A stretch of 22,197 nt of DNA, from contig NZ_MSTI01000133.1 of the NCBI RefSeq assembly GCF_001949125.1, positions 1-22,197 on the forward strand, read 5' to 3'. This document shows positions 21,664-22,197 of the stretch, piece after piece; the stretch's first letter is position 1; each line of letters begins with the position of its first letter. The notes beneath the pieces are model-generated. The model searched no databases. It had not been told where the DNA came from and saw only the letters and a program-made list of their open reading frames with translations. The DNA is from Deinococcus marmoris. GTDB taxonomy: Bacteria > Deinococcota > Deinococci > Deinococcales > Deinococcaceae. A program made the position numbers and the translations under genes.

Positions 21664-21847
21664 ACCGCGAGCATGGAACTGCGGTTCAGCCCCATTCCGG
21701 GGGATTTCACACAGAGTGAAGTGCAGCCTCTGCTGCGGTGAAGACTTGCCCTAGGCGGCGCGGTGTCCCCGTTAAATTCTCCTGTCTCGGGAACGGAGAG
21801 ACATCGTACTGAAACGGTACATCCACCTCTTCGGTCCAGGGAAAGGT

Positions 21848-21899
21848 TGATCTGTCAAGGGTTTGGTGGAGGCTGATCTGTCAAGGGTTTGGTGGAGGC
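21848..21899. repeat. 26-bp tandem duplication of an IS3-type end
   Basis: Two exact 26-bp copies, 21848-21873 and 21874-21899, begin TGATCTGTCAAGGGTTTGGT. TGATC is a usual start of IS3-group terminal repeats, and the second copy runs directly into the transposase stop at 21900. The first copy looks like a second IS end placed immediately outside it. Confidence 0.7.
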
Positions 21900-22197
21900 T
21901 CAGTTCGGGATGGGGGCTTGCTCCTCAAAGGCCGCCGGGGACCGGTAGCCCAACGCGGAGTGACGACGCTGGCGGTTATAGAACACCTCAATCCACTCAA
22001 AAACTTCTGTTCGTGTCTGGACACGACCCCACTGCGCCTTTCCAAGCTCCAATTCCGTCTTCAACGTCGCGAAGAAGCTCTCCTGAACGGCGTTATCCCA
22101 GCATTCTCCTTTCTCGCTCATGCTCTGAATCGCGCGCAGTCTGTCCAGCGCCTGCTTGTACACCTCACTCGTGTATTGGCTCCCCCTGTCTGAATGG
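21900..22197 (-). CDS. IS3-family transposase OrfB, C-terminal part (partial)
   Basis: The frame is open from the right edge to TGA at 21900-21902. It reads HSDRGSQYTSEVYKQALDRL, then MSEKGECWDNAVQESFFATL, KTEL and VFEWIEVFYNRQRRHSALGY RSPAAFEE. HSDRGSQY holds the second catalytic Asp of the DDE set, and DNAVQESFF holds the catalytic Glu, 35 residues later as expected in the rve domain. The NRQRRHSALGYRSP ending is the family hallmark. The visible part has no frameshift or stop, so the copy may be active. The first Asp and OrfA lie beyond the window. Confidence 0.9.
   Translation of the reverse strand, partial: HSDRGSQYTSEVYKQALDRLRAIQSMSEKGECWDNAVQESFFATLKTELELGKAQWGRVQTRTEVFEWIEVFYNRQRRHSALGYRSPAAFEEQAPIPN

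Larger units (their letters stand above)
21848..22197 (-). mobile_element. IS3-family element, 3' end (continues past right edge)
   Basis: The terminal repeat and the end of the OrfB transposase lie on the minus strand; the rest lies outside the window. The region 21711-21847 between this element and the antiporter operon contains short inverted repeats (TGTCTC...GAGACA) but no gene. Confidence 0.75.

Noticed and set aside
1..22197. CRISPR arrays, tRNA or rRNA genes, and the Deinococcus radiation-response palindrome
   Set aside because: I looked for regularly spaced repeats, cloverleaf-like sequences and a TTATGTnnnnTTGCCATAA-like motif and saw none; this was by eye only.

Overview
The window reads as a Deinococcus replicon. 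Supporting this are the GC-rich sequence, -10 boxes lying only 6-10 bases before many start codons (leaderless-type mRNAs, which are abundant in Deinococcus), Deinococcus-style IS4/IS3 transposases, GAF-rich two-component and c-di-GMP proteins, and a dispersed small repeat of the kind found in these genomes. It is an accessory region: ordinary housekeeping-type operons are separated by worn insertion sequences and gene fragments.

Layout. 1-1290: the end of an IS4-type element abuts a C-terminally truncated, frameshifted transposase of another family. 1494-2972: an alpha/beta hydrolase diverges from a MerR-type regulator, which is followed by a decayed metallo-beta-lactamase-fold gene. 3019-5303: a double-GAF histidine kinase, a possible 40-residue ORF on the other strand, a DUF6440-like small protein, a strong terminator, and a near-consensus promoter pointing straight into that terminator. 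5507-5736 and 11504-11704: two copies of a ~200-bp inverted-repeat-ended element. 5938-8206: a DHA2-type drug exporter diverges from a PAS-AraC regulator. 8768-11507: a short leader ORF, then two CNNM/CBS (CorC/TlyC-like) membrane proteins. 11675-12120: a Tn3 transposase remnant. 12157-14028: a PAS-GGDEF-GAF-HD-GYP protein for cyclic-di-GMP turnover. 14161-16504: a dense mosaic of an IS4 C-terminus, a membrane-protein tail, an intact flavin monooxygenase-like gene, and fragments of a DMT permease, an ABC ATPase, an IS end and another transposase. 16512-17939: a small HNH protein and a membrane diguanylate cyclase. 18385-19111: a two-gene Fic toxin-antitoxin module. 19155-19967: a lipoprotein. 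20157-21663: a three-gene, stop-start overlapping operon ending in a Ca2+/cation antiporter. 21848-22197: an IS3-family end with a duplicated terminus.

Functional themes are signalling (one hybrid-free histidine kinase and two c-di-GMP enzymes), cation and drug transport (CNNM/CBS pair, CaCA antiporter, DHA2 exporter with its likely AraC regulator), and a Fic module whose antitoxin motif sits on a separate 61-residue protein read from an overlapping frame. I saw no tRNA, rRNA or CRISPR array. The observations most worth testing are the class I Fic module, the two-copy element whose internal hairpin keeps pairing while its sequence changes, the promoter-into-terminator unit at 5237-5303, and the leaderless leader ORF coupled to the CNNM/CBS operon.
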